Assembly: GCF_900102105.1 (NCBI RefSeq)
Contig: NZ_FNBB01000001.1
Coordinates: 248,001 to 312,000, forward strand
DNA length: 64,000 nucleotides
Direction: 5' to 3'
From: Agrobacterium pusense
GTDB lineage: Bacteria > Pseudomonadota > Alphaproteobacteria > Rhizobiales > Rhizobiaceae
A program made the translations under genes and the position numbers. Below, one piece after another: positions 25,505 through 34,118 of the stretch (the stretch's first letter is position 1; each line of letters starts with the position of its first letter). The notes under the pieces are model-generated. The model searched no databases. It was not told where the DNA came from and saw only the letters and a list, made by a program, of their open reading frames with translations.

Positions 25505-26263
25505 TTAACGACGCATGAATGCCTCGAAGGCGGCGCGCGCTTCGGCACTTTGCAGCTGCGCGATGAAATGACGACCTTCCTCTTCGATGCGGGCGAGAAT
25601 ATCGGCCGGGTTGCCGCGGACCAGATCGCGAGCGATCTTCAGCGCCTGCTGCGGTTTGGCGGCAAGGCGGGTGGCAAGCGCCAGCGTTTCGGCTTCGACA
25701 TGTTCCGGGGCAACGACTTTCCAGATCAGCCCGGCCTGCAATGCCTGCTCGGCGGAAAAACCCTCACCCATGGCGAGCAGCGCAAAGGCGCGCTGGTGGC
25801 CGATGAGCCTTGGCACGAGCAGGCTGGAGGCCGCTTCCGGCACCAATGCGAGATCCACGAAGGGCGTCTTGAACAGGCTGCGGCTGGAAGCGACCGTCAG
25901 GTCGCAATGCAGGTTCAGCGTGGTGCCGATGCCGATGGCGAGCCCATCGACACCGGATACCAGCGGTTTTTCGAAGGCGACCAGCGCTTTCAGAAGTTCG
26001 AGGGCAGCGAGCTTGCCCTTTCCACCTGACATGGCGAAGGCGAGAAAATCAGCCATGTCGTTGCCGGCGGAAAAGCAGCCTTCCGTGCCGAGAAAGGCAA
26101 CGACGCGGATGTCCGGATCCGTATTGGCGGCGTGCAGAGCCTCGGCCATGCGCAGATACATGGCATCGGTGATGGCGTTTTTCTTTTCCGGTCGGTTGAA
26201 GCGGATGGTCAGAACGTCAGGCGCATGGCCGACACGCGCGACAAGAATATGGTCGTCCGACAT
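25505..26263 (-). CDS. Enoyl-CoA hydratase/isomerase family protein
   Basis: From the ATG at 26263 the product has 252 residues and a crotonase fold. The oxyanion-hole segments are FSAGNDMADF and GLAIGIGTTL, and a catalytic Glu is in LALVPEAASSLLV. The substrate is a CoA thioester. The gene begins 11 bp after the stop of an acyl-CoA dehydrogenase gene, so the two form a fatty-acid or branched-acyl-CoA oxidation operon. Confidence 0.9.
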   Translation of the reverse strand: MSDDHILVARVGHAPDVLTIRFNRPEKKNAITDAMYLRMAEALHAANTDPDIRVVAFLGTEGCFSAGNDMADFLAFAMSGGKGKLAALELLKALVAFEKPLVSGVDGLAIGIGTTLNLHCDLTVASSRSLFKTPFVDLALVPEAASSLLVPRLIGHQRAFALLAMGEGFSAEQALQAGLIWKVVAPEHVEAETLALATRLAAKPQQALKIARDLVRGNPADILARIEEEGRHFIAQLQSAEARAAFEAFMRR

Positions 26264-26273
26264 CTGAAGCTCC

Positions 26274-28058
26274 TCAAGCCAAAACAGTACGGGCGACGGC
26301 AAGGCTTGCCGCGCCTGACACAATGCGGTCCTTCAGCGCCGCCGTTTCCGCCAGCAGGTTTTCCGCCGCGAAACGGCAAAGCGCGGCACGATGCCCGCCC
26401 CTGCCATCATCGACAGAGACCAATGCGCCCTTGGCGAGATAAGCGCCCGTCAAGGCAAGACCGAAGAGACGCTGATAGGGCGTGGCGCCCGCAAGTGCCA
26501 TCTCGGTTTCGCCCGCCTTGATGCGGGAGAGCAGCCAGTCGGTTGCCGTTTCCAGATCGGTGAGGCTGGCATCGAGATAACGGGCGGTCTCTCCGAGATC
26601 GTCACGGTTCGATGTGGCCGTGCGGGCGGCGATCTCACGCAGTTCGGCGATGAAACCGCGCACCTGCGCGCCCTCGGAGAGCGGCAACTTGCGCAGGACC
26701 AGATCGATGGCCTGAATGCCGTTGGTGCCCTCGTAGATCGGCGCGATGCGGGCATCACGCAGATAACGCGCCGCGCCGGTTTCCTCGATGAAGCCCATGC
26801 CGCCATGCACCTGAATGCCCATGGATGCGACATCGACACCGGCATCGGTGGAAAAGGACTTGGCGATCGGTGTCAGAAGGGCAGCGCGCTCCTGCCAGTG
26901 AGCGCGCTGCCGGGCGTCTTCAGTCGCATGCGCCATGTCGATGGCGTGCGCGCAGCTGAAGGAAATCGCCCGTGATCCTTGCGTCAGCGCCTTCATTGTC
27001 AGAAGGGTTCTCACGATATCAGGATGTTCGATGATCGGGCTCATGCCCGAACCCTGCCAGCCGGGCGCCTTGCCCTGCGTGCGTTCCCTCGCGTATTCGA
27101 TCGCCTTCTGGGTCGCCGCCTCGCAGATCGCCACGCCCTGCATGCCAACGGCAAGGCGGGCGTTGTTCATCATGGTGAACATGCAGGCGAGGCCCTTGTT
27201 CTCCTCGCCGACCAGCCAGCCGAGCGCACCCTTTTCGTCACCAAATTTGCCGTCACCGAAGATCATGGTGCAGGTTGGCGAACCGTGAATACCGAGCTTG
27301 TGTTCGAGAGAGTGGCAGAAAAGATCGTTGCGGCTGCCCGGCGCGCCGTTTTCATCGGGCAGGAATTTTGGCACGAGGAACAGCGAAATGCCACGCGTTC
27401 CCGCCGGCGCATCCGGAAGACGGGCGAGAACGAGGTGGATGATATTATCAGCCGCGTCGTGTTCACCCCAGGTGATGAAAATCTTCTGGCCGAAGATGCG
27501 GTAGGTGCCGTCGCCATTGCGCTCCGCCCGGGTCTTCAGGACACCAAGATCGGAACCCGCATGCGGCTCGGTCAGGTTCATCGTGCCGGTCCATTCGCCG
27601 GAGACGAGTTTCGGCAAATAGCTTCGCTTGAGATCGTTGCTGCCGTGGGCGACGATGGCTTCCACCGCACCCATTGTCAGCGTCGGCGCCAGCGCGAAGG
27701 CCATGGAGCCGGAATTCCACATTTCGAGCGCTGCAACATTCAGCATATGCGGCAGGTTCTGGCCGCCGAATTCTTCCGGGGCAGTCAGGCTGTTCCAGCC
27801 CGCCGCCGCCCAGCGACGGTAAAGATCGGCCCAGCCATCGGGCGTAGTCACCCTGCCATCGGCAAGTTTTGCGCCCTGACGGTCCCCGATTTCGGCGAGC
27901 GGCGCGACCTCTCCGGTGGCGAAACGTCCGGCTTCCTCCAGAATGGCATCGACGAGATCTTCACTCAGATCTCCCAGCACACCCCTGGAAAGCGCGTCTC
28001 CGAGACCCGCTACATGTTTGAGTGTAAAGGCGATATCATCCACCGGCGCGCTATACAT
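26274..28058 (-). CDS. Acyl-CoA dehydrogenase with C-terminal extension
   Basis: The 594-residue flavoprotein is longer than ordinary 380-residue acyl-CoA dehydrogenases because of an added C-terminal helical domain, as in long-chain/FadE-like rhizobial enzymes. LTEPHAGSDLGVLKTRAE and FITWGEHDAADN bind FAD and acyl-CoA. HGGMGFIEETGAARYLRDAR and IYEGTNGIQAIDLV carry the conserved catalytic-loop residues. It introduces the alpha-beta double bond that the downstream hydratase would then hydrate. It is divergent from the CorA-like gene at 28280. Confidence 0.93.
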   Translation of the reverse strand: MYSAPVDDIAFTLKHVAGLGDALSRGVLGDLSEDLVDAILEEAGRFATGEVAPLAEIGDRQGAKLADGRVTTPDGWADLYRRWAAAGWNSLTAPEEFGGQNLPHMLNVAALEMWNSGSMAFALAPTLTMGAVEAIVAHGSNDLKRSYLPKLVSGEWTGTMNLTEPHAGSDLGVLKTRAERNGDGTYRIFGQKIFITWGEHDAADNIIHLVLARLPDAPAGTRGISLFLVPKFLPDENGAPGSRNDLFCHSLEHKLGIHGSPTCTMIFGDGKFGDEKGALGWLVGEENKGLACMFTMMNNARLAVGMQGVAICEAATQKAIEYARERTQGKAPGWQGSGMSPIIEHPDIVRTLLTMKALTQGSRAISFSCAHAIDMAHATEDARQRAHWQERAALLTPIAKSFSTDAGVDVASMGIQVHGGMGFIEETGAARYLRDARIAPIYEGTNGIQAIDLVLRKLPLSEGAQVRGFIAELREIAARTATSNRDDLGETARYLDASLTDLETATDWLLSRIKAGETEMALAGATPYQRLFGLALTGAYLAKGALVSVDDGRGGHRAALCRFAAENLLAETAALKDRIVSGAASLAVARTVLA

Positions 28059-28279
28059 GCTGCCTCCTCCCGAAGCTCTTGTATCCTGCTACTGCCTTCG
28101 GGCTAAATGATTTTTACGTAAACGTCAATTTGAAAATTCCGGGTATTTCTACGGGCTTGTTATAAAACTGTCATATGAATTTGCTCAGCATGTTGACGGT
28201 GCCCTGACGCGCTCCTTTCGCCTCCTCCCGGTGCGACGGGCACCCCTCTCCTCCCATCCCGCCGGTCAGGACTGCCACG

Positions 28280-29275
28280 ATGGACCTCATAACGCCCACC
28301 ATTCCCGGCCTCGTTTGGGCCTATCAATTTCATCCCGGGAAGGCCCCATGCCGCAGGCTGGCGCCCGATGCCGGCTTTGACGAGATGGCGGGACGCGACG
28401 GGTTCTTCTGGCTGCATCTCAATCTCGCCGATCAGCGCGTGGCGGGTTTTCTGGAGACGGTTGAGGGTCTCGATCCGGCAGCACGGGCAAGCCTCACCAC
28501 CCACGAAACGCATCCGTCCATTGTTGTCGACGAAAAATCGCTCTACGGCACCCTGGTCGATTTCCAACGGGAATTCGACAAGGAAACGCGCGATTTCGGC
28601 TGGCTGCATTTTGCGGTGAGCGACCGTTTCATCATCACCACCCGCCTTCAGCCGCTGCATTCGGTAGACCGGCTAAAGGCGGCGGTCGACAAGAACTCCA
28701 ACCGCTATCTCACACCTTCCCACGTCTTCGAAGGCCTTGTCGCCGAATTCCAGCGTTCGTTGATCAATCTGGTCATGGAGACGACGGAAGAACTAAACGC
28801 CATCGAGGATCTGGTCTATGACAGCGAGACCCGCGACGAAAGGCGACGACTCGCACCGCTGCGCCGCACGGTGGTGCGCCTGCACCGGCATTTACGCACC
28901 GTCCTCACCCTGATGCGGCGGGCTTCGGCAGCGGATGACGACGAGATGCCTGACGGTTTCGAGGATGTCGCCTCACGGCTGATGGGGCGCCTCGAGGCTG
29001 TTGATCATGACGTCTATGCCCTGCAGGAGCGCGCAAGGCTGCTTCACGAAGAAATCGATTCAAAACTCTCGTCTGAAACCAACCGGCATCTCTATATACT
29101 GTCGCTGATGACGGCGTTCCTGCTGCCACCGTCGCTGGTAACCGGCTTTTTTGGCATGAACACGGATGAGCTGCCGTTTACGGTCGGGACCGGTGGCACC
29201 ATGGCGGCCAGCATCTTCATCGTCATCTCGGTCGTGCTCGCCTGGTTCGTGTTGAAACGCGCGCGTATCCTCTGA
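28280..29275 (+). CDS. CorA-like metal ion transporter (ZntB/CorA family)
   Basis: The 331-residue protein has a large cytoplasmic N-terminal domain and a long helix. Two C-terminal membrane helices follow, near residues 275-293 and 304-323. The pore motif is FGMNTDELPF, a GMN motif followed by a non-canonical loop, closer to the ZntB-like subgroup than to the YGMNF of the CorA at 47.7-48.7 kb. It should move a divalent cation. It may start a few codons later. It stands alone, next to the BA14K genes on the opposite strand. Confidence 0.88.
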   Translation: MDLITPTIPGLVWAYQFHPGKAPCRRLAPDAGFDEMAGRDGFFWLHLNLADQRVAGFLETVEGLDPAARASLTTHETHPSIVVDEKSLYGTLVDFQREFDKETRDFGWLHFAVSDRFIITTRLQPLHSVDRLKAAVDKNSNRYLTPSHVFEGLVAEFQRSLINLVMETTEELNAIEDLVYDSETRDERRRLAPLRRTVVRLHRHLRTVLTLMRRASAADDDEMPDGFEDVASRLMGRLEAVDHDVYALQERARLLHEEIDSKLSSETNRHLYILSLMTAFLLPPSLVTGFFGMNTDELPFTVGTGGTMAASIFIVISVVLAWFVLKRARIL

Positions 29276-29283
29276 CAGCAAAA

Positions 29284-29309
29284 AGCCGTCCGGTCGACAC
29301 CGGACGGCT
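29284..29309 (-). terminator. Rho-independent terminator of the first BA14K gene
   Basis: AGCCGTCCGGT and ACCGGACGGCT form a perfect 11-bp stem with a CGAC loop. On the minus strand the stem is followed by TTTT. It starts 27 bp past the BA14K stop. It also lies just after the CorA-like gene on the other strand, where no T-run follows. Confidence 0.85.
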
Positions 29310-29336
29310 CTGTCAATCTCGGTCTTGGCCAACCTA

Positions 29337-29852
29337 TCAGCCGTAGGGCGAATAGCAGGTCTGACGCGGACCGTTATACGGCTGGAACGTGTTGCTATAG
29401 GCGTCGTAGGAGCGATAGCGGCCATAGCACCAGTTCACATGCGCCTGGCTCATGCCGCCACGGCGGACCGGACGATACTCACGATAGACCGGGCGCGGGC
29501 GATATTCCGGCACCGGACGGTAGACTTCGCGCGGCTGCGAAAGAGCGCCGCCGATGATTGCGCCCGTTGCAAATGCTGCGAGCGGGAACCAGTAACCGTC
29601 ATGGTGGCGGTAACCCGGACGATAATCGCGGTAACCGCGGTGACCGCGATACCAGCCGCGACGATCGCCCCAGCCGTCACGGTCACGCCAATATTGCACG
29701 TTCACGATATTCTTGCTGGCATCGTTGCCCGAGGTCTCAACGCTCTTCGGCGCTACAGGCAGGGGCATGGCGGCTTCGGCCGGAACAATCGCTCCTGCAA
29801 CCACGATTGCAGAAAGACCGACAGCCAGGATATTCTTCACATAGCTTTTCAT
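29337..29852 (-). CDS. BA14K family protein
   Basis: From the ATG at 29852 the product has about 171 residues. A signal peptide ([20 protein letters not shown]) is followed by a Tyr/Arg/Gly-rich segment with many short RGYRDYRPG-type repeats, and a hydrophobic patch [19 protein letters not shown]. The C-terminus is the BA14K domain, [19 protein letters not shown], then [11 protein letters not shown] with two Cys. The Brucella member is an immunoreactive exported protein with reported lectin-like activity. It is the first of two tandem paralogues on this strand. Confidence 0.9.
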   Translation of the reverse strand: MKSYVKNILAVGLSAIVVAGAIVPAEAAMPLPVAPKSVETSGNDASKNIVNVQYWRDRDGWGDRRGWYRGHRGYRDYRPGYRHHDGYWFPLAAFATGAIIGGALSQPREVYRPVPEYRPRPVYREYRPVRRGGMSQAHVNWCYGRYRSYDAYSNTFQPYNGPRQTCYSPYG

Positions 29853-30032
29853 CTGACTTCCTCCATTCACGACGGTCGACAGGCCGTAAGACGTGAATTT
29901 CTGTTGTTCTATTCCGCCTTTGTCCGGGCGGTGTCGTATACTTCTACAGCCTAGGGACGTGTGGCTGAACCTACGATTAACGGTCCGATCACGCTTCGTT
30001 TATCAAAACCACGGCGTTTCAGGGCCAGACAA

Positions 30033-30054
30033 AAGCCCGGTAAAGACCGGGCTT
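30033..30054 (-). terminator. Rho-independent terminator of the second BA14K gene
   Basis: AAGCCCGGT and ACCGGGCTT form a 9-bp stem with an AAAG loop, followed on the minus strand by TTTTGTC. It lies 12 bp after the stop of the gene at 30067-30531. Confidence 0.8.
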
Positions 30055-30066
30055 CTGCTTGTGCAA

Positions 30067-30531
30067 TTAGCGGCTGTAAGGCGATACGCAAATGCGGCGC
30101 GGACCGCTGTTGGGCTGGTAGGTGTTGTCGTAGGCACGATACGAGCGCCAGCGATTCTGACACCAGGATACATGGCTGCCGCCATAGGCCGGACGGGGTT
30201 GCTGAATCGCGCCGCCGATGATGGCGCCGGTGGCGAAAGCGGCAAGCGGGAACCAGTAGCCGTTATGATAACGGTAACCCGGACGGCGGTCACGGTAACC
30301 ACGGTGGCCATTGTAATAGCCGTCACGCGGCGGGCGCGGGCGATACATGCGGTCGCCGTGGCGGCGATCATGTCGACGGTCCCATTCGCGATATTGCACC
30401 TGCACGACATTGTCGGTGGAAACCGCCGGCTTCTGGATCGGCACAGGAACCTGGAACGCCTGCGACGGCGTAAAGCTGGTCAGGAACACGACGAGGGCCG
30501 TGGCGACACTCGTTGTCCGGAAATTTATCAT
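30067..30531 (-). CDS. BA14K family protein, second copy
   Basis: This 154-residue paralogue of the gene at 29337-29852 has a signal peptide, an Arg/Tyr/Gly-rich middle (RRHDRRHGDRMYRPRPP) and the same hydrophobic patch [19 protein letters not shown]. Its BA14K end has HVSWCQNRWRSYRAYDNTY, then RRICVSPYSR. It has its own terminator and a separate leader, so the two are independent transcripts. The shared core shows a tandem duplication followed by divergence of the Arg-rich part. Confidence 0.88.
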   Translation of the reverse strand: MINFRTTSVATALVVFLTSFTPSQAFQVPVPIQKPAVSTDNVVQVQYREWDRRHDRRHGDRMYRPRPPRDGYYNGHRGYRDRRPGYRYHNGYWFPLAAFATGAIIGGAIQQPRPAYGGSHVSWCQNRWRSYRAYDNTYQPNSGPRRICVSPYSR

Positions 30532-30709
30532 GATCTTCCTCCGTTTGCTTCAGCGCGTTGACCCACGCTTTTCACCCACTCACTCTTTTCGGAGATTAGG
30601 GTCAGCCCCGCTTCATGCCCGAGAAGAATTGGATGACGTGCAAACGAATTTACGGAAATTTGGTTCCAGACAATGGTAATGGAAGGAAAGCCTCAAACGC
30701 CTGCCGGCA

Positions 30710-31795
30710 TCATGCCTCCACCTTGACATCGGTCAAAGGCCGCGAGCAGCAGGCGAGAATATAGCCCTCCTCGATTTCCTCATCGAGAATGCCACCATTG
30801 TGGTTCATCTCCACCTCGCCGGAAAGTTTCAAGACCCGGCAAGTCCCGCAGATGCCGGATTCGCAGGCTGCGCCGATCCGCACACCGGCTGCACGCGCCG
30901 TCATCAGAACGGTCTGCCCGGGCTGGCAGGGCATTTCTTTCCCGGAAAGGGTAAAACCCACCATCGACAACGCTTCGCCATCATCGGTGAGAACACTCTC
31001 GCCGACGGCGACGGGAGCAGCAGGCGAGAAGCTTTCCTGATGGTAACGGCCCATGTCGAAGCCGGAGGCTTCAAGCATGGAGCGGACGGCGGCCATGAAC
31101 GGCTCCGGCCCGCAGCAGAAGACGGTACGCTCCATGAAGTCATGGGCGAGCAGCGCGATCTTGGCCTTGTCGACCATGCCCTTCAGGCCGGACCACAGAT
31201 CGGTGCGTCCACATTTCTCGACAATGAAGCCGAGCGACAGGTTCGGCATGAAGCGGGCGAGATATTCCAGCTCGTGACGGAAGACGATATCGCCGGGTGT
31301 ACGCGAGCAATTGATGAAGGCAATGTCGCTTTGCGGGGCGCGGTCGCTCATGTCGCGCACCATCGACATCATCGGCGTGACGCCGGAGCCCGCGGAGATG
31401 AAGAGATACTTGTCCCCGGGATGCTTGACGTAGGAAAAATCGCCGAGCGGACCAAGCGCCCGGATCTTCATGCCGGGCTTCAGATTGTCGAACATCCAGC
31501 GCGTGCCGATACTGTTGGCCTGCGCCTTGACCGTGACCGACAGTGAATAGGGCCGCGACGGGCTGGATGACAATGTGTAGGTGCGGTAAAGCGGCTCCTT
31601 GCCCACCGGCAGTTCCAGCGTGACGAACTGGCCCGGCAGATAACGGAACCAGTTCTGATCCTCGGAGCGGAACAGGAACGTCATCACATCCTGTGTTTCG
31701 GGGGTTACCGAAATACATTCCAGCAGCTGGAGCTTGTCGCTCCACGGCTTCATCTCGTCAATATGCTTATATGTCACGACCATGTTCATCTTCAC
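30710..31795 (-). CDS. gbcB: Glycine-betaine demethylase reductase subunit-like (GbcB type)
   Basis: The 361-residue flavin reductase has an FAD-binding barrel (RTYTLSSSP), an NAD site (FISAGSGVTPMMSMV) and FCCGPEPFMAA. A C-terminal plant-type [2Fe-2S] domain has ACESGICGTCR and a last Cys in YILACCSRPL. It passes electrons from NADH to the Rieske partner encoded immediately upstream. The GTG at 31795 overlaps the partner's stop (GTGA); ATGs at 31789 and 31783 are alternatives. The partner identity supports GbcB rather than a generic phenol reductase. Confidence 0.8.
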   Translation of the reverse strand: MKMNMVVTYKHIDEMKPWSDKLQLLECISVTPETQDVMTFLFRSEDQNWFRYLPGQFVTLELPVGKEPLYRTYTLSSSPSRPYSLSVTVKAQANSIGTRWMFDNLKPGMKIRALGPLGDFSYVKHPGDKYLFISAGSGVTPMMSMVRDMSDRAPQSDIAFINCSRTPGDIVFRHELEYLARFMPNLSLGFIVEKCGRTDLWSGLKGMVDKAKIALLAHDFMERTVFCCGPEPFMAAVRSMLEASGFDMGRYHQESFSPAAPVAVGESVLTDDGEALSMVGFTLSGKEMPCQPGQTVLMTARAAGVRIGAACESGICGTCRVLKLSGEVEMNHNGGILDEEIEEGYILACCSRPLTDVKVEA

Positions 31796-33036
31796 GCTAC
31801 AGCCGAAAGCCGGGCCTTGTCGCCGGACAGCCGGTCGATCATGAAATCGGCGTACCAGTTGACGAACTGCATCACGCCGCCTTCATCCTCCATGGAGTAA
31901 GGGCCGGGCTCATAAGCGGGCGAGCGGATGCCGAAGGCATTTTCCTCGACGATGCGGCGGTCCTGATCGTTGGTTTCGTTCCAGACATGGGTGAGATCCT
32001 CAAGATCGTAATCCACGCCCTCCACCGCATCCTTGTGCACCAGCCATTTGGTGGTAACCATCGTCTCGTTGGCGCTGAGCGGCAGCACGCGGAAGGAGAT
32101 GGTGTGGTCGCCGAGGAAGTGGTTCCAGGTCGTCGGGTAATGGAACAGGAGCAGCGCGCCGATATGGCTGATGCTGACATCGTCCGACAGCGGCCGGCGC
32201 ACGGCGCGTTTTCCCGACATTGTGTAGCTTTCCGCTTCGCCGATCAGCGGCATGCGCGCCACGCGGAACTGGCCCTTCGGGTCAATCTTGAAACGGCTGG
32301 GCAGGCCGGCTGCTTCGCAGCGTGCCCAGTGGCCGCCGATCTCGGGGTCGCTTGCCCCTCCATCCGTTCCCGTCACGCTCGGGTTTTCGGGATAGGTACG
32401 GCAGAGTTCCGGATGGTTGGCGGCGCAATGGTAGCACTCGCGGTTGTTTTCCCAGACGAGCTTCCAGTTACCCTTTTCGATGATGGTGCTCTCATGCGCG
32501 ACCTTGGCTTCCCATATGCGGTGCGGCGCCATGTAGCTCTCCACTTCGGCGCGCATGGGCTCAAAATCCGCCGGCTGATCGGCGAGGCAGATGAAGACGT
32601 AGCCAGCGACGGTTTCGCAGGCGACAGGCTTCAGGCCGAAATCGCCCTTGTCGAACTCCTCGCCCATGTGGCGGGCAAAAAGCAGCTTGCCGTCAAGATC
32701 GTAGGTCCACTGGTGATAGGGACAGACAAGACGCGCCGACTGGCCCTTCTGCGTGGTGCAGACGCGGGAGCCGCGATGGCGGCAGGAATTGTGGAACGCG
32801 CGGATTTGCCCGTCGCGGCCACGAACGATGACGACCGAATAGGCGCCGACCTGCACGGTGAAATAGCTGCCGGACTTCTGAACCTCACAATCATGGCCGA
32901 CAAACAGCCAGTCGCGATACCAGATGGTTTCCATATCCAGCTTGAAGTAATCCGGGTCCGTGTAGAAGGGCTGTTCCAGGCTAAAACCTTCGCGGCGGTT
33001 TTTCAGCTGGCGCAATACGGTATCACGCAATTCCAT
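31792..33036 (-). CDS. gbcA: Rieske oxygenase, glycine-betaine demethylase-like (GbcA type)
   Basis: From the ATG at 33036, which has GAGGA 7 bp upstream, the product has 414 residues. The Rieske cluster ligands are in NSCRHRGSRVCTTQKGQ, then VCPYHQWTYDL. The mononuclear iron site is in ENNRECYHCAANHPELCRTY, a pattern typical of the glycine betaine/stachydrine demethylase branch. It would oxidatively remove a methyl group from glycine betaine to give dimethylglycine. The GbcB-like reductase gene overlaps its end. No regulator is adjacent, but phased GCGACA repeats lie upstream. A related quaternary amine is possible as substrate. Confidence 0.8.
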   Translation of the reverse strand: MELRDTVLRQLKNRREGFSLEQPFYTDPDYFKLDMETIWYRDWLFVGHDCEVQKSGSYFTVQVGAYSVVIVRGRDGQIRAFHNSCRHRGSRVCTTQKGQSARLVCPYHQWTYDLDGKLLFARHMGEEFDKGDFGLKPVACETVAGYVFICLADQPADFEPMRAEVESYMAPHRIWEAKVAHESTIIEKGNWKLVWENNRECYHCAANHPELCRTYPENPSVTGTDGGASDPEIGGHWARCEAAGLPSRFKIDPKGQFRVARMPLIGEAESYTMSGKRAVRRPLSDDVSISHIGALLLFHYPTTWNHFLGDHTISFRVLPLSANETMVTTKWLVHKDAVEGVDYDLEDLTHVWNETNDQDRRIVEENAFGIRSPAYEPGPYSMEDEGGVMQFVNWYADFMIDRLSGDKARLSAVA

Positions 33037-33357
33037 GGCCAAATCCTCGATCAAACCGCCCTGCCCGACACCATTTGCGGGGGCTGCGGAAGTATGTCCT
33101 CATCTAATCATCGGCCGTCATTTGCGGCAGCACAGACAGCGACATCGGCTTCCGCATTGGCGACAAATTGCGACATGTCCAAACGGCGTCTTCAGGCCAT
33201 TCCACTGCAAAATCCGGCAACTATTTACCGCCTGCAACGACGTCGCAATATGACGAATGATGGCGCAGCCACTGCCCACCCATCAAAAAACAGGGGCTGC
33301 AGCGCAACGGAGTATTAACGCACCCTAAATTATCTTACCGGATCGACAGCAACGAGG
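33037..33357. other. 321-bp gene-free region upstream of gbcA with phased GCGACA repeats
   Basis: No supported gene lies between gbcA and the hypothetical gene at 33358. GCGACA occurs at 33139-33144, 33160-33165 and 33170-33175, spaced 21 and 10 bp, which puts all three on one face of the helix. Seen from the gbcA strand this is TGTCGC, about 100-140 bp upstream of its start. An activator site of AraC type is the simplest reading. Confidence 0.45.
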
Positions 33358-33975
33358 GTGTTCCCGGTGGAGAAGGCGACACGCATACGCTATTTCGATG
33401 CGAGCAGGCATTCGGTCACACCGATACGCTCGAAGACCGCGCATTCCGATTTTTTGCGGACAGGGCGCATCAGCCGTTACGAAGAGCGGTGGCTGCCGAA
33501 AGAACGCGTCTACTACAGCCATGACGAAGTGGCTGCGCTGACCGGGCGAAAGCTGGAAGCTGCCGCCGATGCCACCCACAGCCGCCTGAACGGTTTTCAC
33601 CAGTCCATCCGTTTTCCGAAGATGGTTTTTCACCATCTGCTGAATGACCGGCCGCATCTGGGTTATTGCCACGTCACGGCGGCGACGACCAGCTTCGATG
33701 CAGAGCGTCATGTGCTATGGTCCTTCTATTTCGCGAATTTCTTCGCGGAACTGAGCGGTGCCGAAAACTTCTTCGAAAATATCGATGCGCGTTATTCGCG
33801 GATGTATTTCGCTGTCGCCATCAACGCCCTTCCCGATCAGGAAATCGCCGTCGATACATCCGTTCATCGCGGCGGCCTGCTGTTCCAGACCCACGATCCG
33901 CGCGTGGCGCTGAAAAACGTCCTCATGCTCGGCGCGCGCTCGGAGGAGATGCGCAGGATCATCAAGGCGATATAG
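33358..33975 (+). CDS. Conserved hypothetical cytoplasmic protein
   Basis: This product of up to 205 residues has no signal peptide or membrane segment. It contains RISRYEERWLPKERVYYSHD, HVLWSFYFANFFAELSGAEN and RYSRMYFAVAINALPDQEIA, and it ends HDPRVALKNVLMLGARSEEM. I do not recognise a family with confidence. The frame opens at GTG 33358. GTG 33367 has GAGGG 8 bp upstream and is also plausible. It is flanked by the gbcAB pair (divergent) and the Sua5-type gene (same strand). Confidence 0.6.
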   Translation: MFPVEKATRIRYFDASRHSVTPIRSKTAHSDFLRTGRISRYEERWLPKERVYYSHDEVAALTGRKLEAAADATHSRLNGFHQSIRFPKMVFHHLLNDRPHLGYCHVTAATTSFDAERHVLWSFYFANFFAELSGAENFFENIDARYSRMYFAVAINALPDQEIAVDTSVHRGGLLFQTHDPRVALKNVLMLGARSEEMRRIIKAI

Positions 33976-34118
33976 CAGCGACAAAGCCCCCAGGGACTTC
34001 ATCTTTCTTTCTTAGGCATGTCGTTCTCCCGAAACCGACGACCAGTTTCGGACAATGTGCATTAGCGCTTTCCATTCTGCCCGGAAATACGCTATTGACC
34101 GCCCTGAAAGGCAGCATC

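Noticed and set aside
31693-33318. A 541-codon plus-strand frame antisense to gbcA.
   Set aside because: No domain pattern, and the opposite strand carries an intact Rieske oxygenase.
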